DNA of 7,023 nucleotides from an uncultured Oscillospiraceae bacterium (lineage in GTDB: Bacteria; Bacillota; Clostridia; Oscillospirales; Oscillospiraceae): positions 1 through 7,023 of the forward strand of contig CAKUKL010000077.1 of the NCBI GenBank assembly GCA_934662925.1. Reading direction: 5' to 3'. Every line of letters starts with the position of its first letter. Position 1 is the stretch's first letter. The notes under the pieces are model-generated. The model was not told the DNA's origin. It did no database searches and saw only the letters and a program-made list of their open reading frames with translations. Of this stretch, positions 5,556-7,023 are shown piece by piece. The position numbers and the translations under genes were made by a program.

Positions 5556-6154
5556 GCGACACCCCGAAGCAGCCCGAATCCAACACCGAAGAGACGCAGA
5601 ACGCCAAAAAGCCGGAGGAGACCAAGTCCGCTCCCCCGCAGAAGCCCAAGAACCACGGCGCGTCGGTGTTCACCTATCTGGCCATCCTGTTCGCTGCGGC
5701 GTTCCTCATGCTGCTGCTGGCCTACTTCATCCAGCAGCGGAACAACGACGTGGCGCTGGACCACCTGCGGGATTCCATCACGTCCTACCAGTCGCTGGAC
5801 CAGCTCATTGAGGAAAATCAGGCGCTGGACGACGAAAATCAGCGCCTGACGCAGGAGCTGGAAACCGCCCGGGCGGACAGCAGGCAGTGGCAGGCCCTTT
5901 ACGAGGGCCTTGACGCGGACTATCAGGCCATCGGCGCGCAGGCCGACACCGCCGAAGCCCTTCTGTCCCTGAGCATCGCCTATCAGGGTGAGGACTACGA
6001 GACCTGCGCCGGAATCTTGCAGACTCTGGCCGCTTCCGCCGACTATGCCGCCCCGACGGATGAGAGCGTCCGCGATTGGCTCCAAAGCGTCTGCGAGACT
6101 CTGACGGACGGCGGATATATTCAGCCAGAGACCGTCAGCGCACTGCTGCCGTGA
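5552..6154 (+). CDS. Unknown single-pass membrane protein with coiled coil, coupled to parB
   Basis: Function not recognised. The 200-residue product has a hydrophilic Lys/Glu/Pro-rich N-terminus (1-37), one transmembrane helix (about 39-60, VFTYLAILFAAAFLMLLLAY), a heptad-rich coiled coil (about 66-122, including LDQLIEENQALDDENQRL) and a helical C-terminal part (about 130-200) with SLSIAYQGEDYETCAGILQTL, which resembles a TPR-like helix pair. The basic N-terminus suggests N-inside topology with the coiled coil outside, the layout of small divisome proteins such as FtsL and DivIC, although no sequence match to them is seen. ATG 5552 overlaps the parB stop and has GGAGG-type signals just upstream, so it is very probably co-translated with parB. 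In other Clostridia a DUF4446 protein can occupy this place; its conserved motifs are absent here. A role in membrane anchoring or segregation-division coupling is speculation. Confidence 0.88.
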   Translation: MSDTPKQPESNTEETQNAKKPEETKSAPPQKPKNHGASVFTYLAILFAAAFLMLLLAYFIQQRNNDVALDHLRDSITSYQSLDQLIEENQALDDENQRLTQELETARADSRQWQALYEGLDADYQAIGAQADTAEALLSLSIAYQGEDYETCAGILQTLAASADYAAPTDESVRDWLQSVCETLTDGGYIQPETVSALLP

Positions 6155-6163
6155 TTTCTGCCG

Positions 6164-6179
6164 TGTTTCACGTGAAACA
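6164..6179. other. parS: parS site 4
   Basis: A perfect TGTTTCACGTGAAACA 9 bases after the stop of the parB-coupled membrane protein gene, about 1.55 kb from site 3. No T-run follows, so unlike site 1 it is not part of an obvious terminator. Confidence 0.96.
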
Positions 6180-6182
6180 AAA

Positions 6183-6235
6183 GAGGCGCGAGCGTTTCTG
6201 CGGAAACGCTATTATCGCCTGACGCGACGCGCCTT
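6183..6235 (+). repeat. Nested hairpin 1 in the serS leader
   Basis: AGGCGCG (6184-6190) pairs perfectly with CGCGCCT (6228-6234), with a possible further G-U pair. Inside it, AGCGTTTC (6191-6198) and GAAACGCT (6203-6210) form a perfect 8-bp hairpin with a TGCG tetraloop, leaving a 17-base single strand (6211-6227). It may be a leader RNA domain or a REP-like palindromic unit. Confidence 0.6.
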
Positions 6236-6258
6236 CCGGGAAAACCAGTTTTCCCGGA
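6235..6258 (+). repeat. Hairpin 2 in the serS leader (perfect 10-bp dyad)
   Basis: TCCGGGAAAA (6235-6244) and TTTTCCCGGA (6249-6258) are exact complements around a CCAG loop. It directly abuts hairpin 1. No T-run follows on the plus strand, so it is not a standard terminator. Confidence 0.65.
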
Positions 6259-6265
6259 TACCCTT

Positions 6266-6294
6266 TCCGCCCTACGGGGTGGACGAGAGTTTTT
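6266..6294 (+). promoter_or_regulatory. Hairpin 3 in the serS leader, UACG tetraloop with a trailing T5
   Basis: TCCGCCC (6266-6272) pairs with GGGTGGA (6277-6283), one pair being G-U, around the loop TACG, a member of the stable UNCG tetraloop class. TTTTT at 6290-6294 follows after six bases, too far for a textbook terminator but possibly a weak or conditional one. No serS promoter of good quality is visible in 6155-6344. Confidence 0.4.
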
Positions 6295-6344
6295 AACACC
6301 GCAACCAAAATGCATCCAACAACATTTCAAAAAGGTGAGGAAAT

Positions 6345-7023
6345 ATGTTAGACATCAAATTTGTCCGTGAAAACCCGGAAGCCGTCAAGGAAAACATCAA
6401 GAAGAAGTTTCAGGATGAAAAGCTCCCGCTGGTGGATCAGGTCCTCGAGCTGGACCGCCAGAACCGCGACGCCATGACCGAGGCCAACAACCTCCGGGCC
6501 GCCCGCAACACCCTGTCCAAGCAGGTGGGCATGCTCATGGGGCAGGCCAAGAAGGACCCCTCCAAGCTGGAAGAGGCCGAAGCCGCCAAGGCACAGGTCA
6601 AGGCCAACGCCGACCGTCTGGCCGAGCTGGAGGCGCTGGAGGACAAGCTGGCCGCCGAGATCCGCCACATCATGCTCCAGATTCCCAACATCATCGACCC
6701 CTCCGTGCCCATCGGCCCGGATGACAGCTATAACGTGGAAGTCCAGCGCTTCGGCGAACCGAAGGTGCCCGACTTCGAGGTGCCCTACCACACCGAGATC
6801 ATGGAGTCCTTCGACGGCGTGGACATGGACTCTGCGGGCCGTGTGTCCGGCGCGGGCTTCTACTACCTGCTGGGCGACATCGCCCGGCTCCACGAGGCCG
6901 TGCTGGCCTACGCCCGTGACTTCATGATCAACAAGGGCTTCACCTTCTGCATCCCCCCCTTCATGATCCACGGCAACGTGGTGGAGGGCGTCATGAGCCA
7001 GACGGACATGGACGCCATGATGT
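6345..7023 (+). CDS. serS: Seryl-tRNA synthetase (partial, 3' end outside window)
   Basis: Class II aminoacyl-tRNA synthetase that charges tRNA-Ser with serine in the cytosol. The first 226 residues are present; the family is about 420-430 long, so the catalytic motifs 2 and 3 are missing. MLDIKFVRENPEAVKENI is the standard N-terminus. Residues about 30-105 form the long antiparallel coiled-coil arm that contacts the tRNA variable arm (Leu/Ala/Lys/Glu-rich, with a turn near KKDPSKLEE). It is followed by LQIPNIIDPSVPIGPDDSYN and the start of the catalytic core, GAGFYYLLGDIARLHEAVL, with the motif 1 proline in IPPFMI. The segment EGVMSQTDMDAMM replaces the GTGQLPKF-type loop of Bacillus SerRS and resembles a clostridial variant. 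AGGTGAGG at 6333-6340 sets the start. It follows a hairpin-rich leader without a recognisable serine T-box. Confidence 0.95.
   Translation, partial: MLDIKFVRENPEAVKENIKKKFQDEKLPLVDQVLELDRQNRDAMTEANNLRAARNTLSKQVGMLMGQAKKDPSKLEEAEAAKAQVKANADRLAELEALEDKLAAEIRHIMLQIPNIIDPSVPIGPDDSYNVEVQRFGEPKVPDFEVPYHTEIMESFDGVDMDSAGRVSGAGFYYLLGDIARLHEAVLAYARDFMINKGFTFCIPPFMIHGNVVEGVMSQTDMDAMM

Noticed and set aside
5552..6154. DUF4446 or FtsL/DivIC identity for the parB-coupled protein
   Set aside because: Only topology and position agree; DUF4446 conserved residues and divisome family motifs were not seen.
6235..6258. Noc-binding site (NBS) in the TCCGGGAAAA/TTTTCCCGGA dyad
   Set aside because: It shares TTTCCCGG and CCGGGAAA half-sites, but they are in reversed order around a spacer, not the contiguous ATTTCCCGGGAAAT palindrome.
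6155..6344. Serine T-box riboswitch upstream of serS
   Set aside because: The GGGGTGGAC stretch at 6276-6284 looks superficially like part of a T-box, but the flanking conserved bases are absent and the leader is too short for a normal stem I with specifier loop.

Overview
The window reads as a GC-rich, low-intergenic piece of a Firmicutes (Clostridia) chromosome, most like the Oscillospiraceae group of gut anaerobes (Flavonifractor/Lawsonibacter/Oscillibacter-type). That placement is inferred from protein style, strong AGGAGG-type ribosome sites, the paired Noc and ParB proteins, and a clostridial-type seryl-tRNA synthetase. The noc-parA-parB cluster with four perfect parS sites suggests a place near the replication origin; no dnaA, gidAB or oriC is visible to prove it.

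Layout. Positions 1-1567, minus strand: a purine-salvage pair, xanthine phosphoribosyltransferase (xpt, 998-1567) followed by a BMP/PnrA-type nucleoside-binding lipoprotein (1-904, cut by the left edge). Positions 1568-1870: a 303-base divergent intergenic region with two outward promoters sharing the 9-mer TGTTACAAT, a long structured xpt leader, and a GC hairpin beside the ribosome site of the next gene. Positions 1871-2722, plus strand: a YitT-family membrane protein. Positions 2821-3648: noc, whose promoter, ribosome site and start are packed into what looks like the yitT terminator. Positions 3649-3843: a terminator with a parS site at its apex, a second parS, and a near-consensus parA promoter. 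Positions 3844-6154: parA, a third parS, parB, and a translationally coupled single-pass membrane coiled-coil protein of unknown function. Positions 6155-6344: a fourth parS and a run of perfect hairpins leading into serS (6345 to the right edge, partial).

How it works together. ParB loads at parS, slides as a CTP-dependent clamp, recruits SMC in related bacteria, and stimulates ParA's ATPase for origin segregation. Noc is the ParB paralogue that in Bacillus binds other sites (NBS) and the membrane to block division over the nucleoid. In this window the two paralogues carry the opposite specificity residues expected of ParB and Noc. parS sites are present, but no NBS was found.

The points most worth a second look are the parS built into the noc terminator, the overlap of terminator, promoter and ribosome site at noc, the hairpin-rich serS leader, and the uncharacterised membrane protein coupled to parB. 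No mobile element, CRISPR array, rRNA or tRNA was seen.
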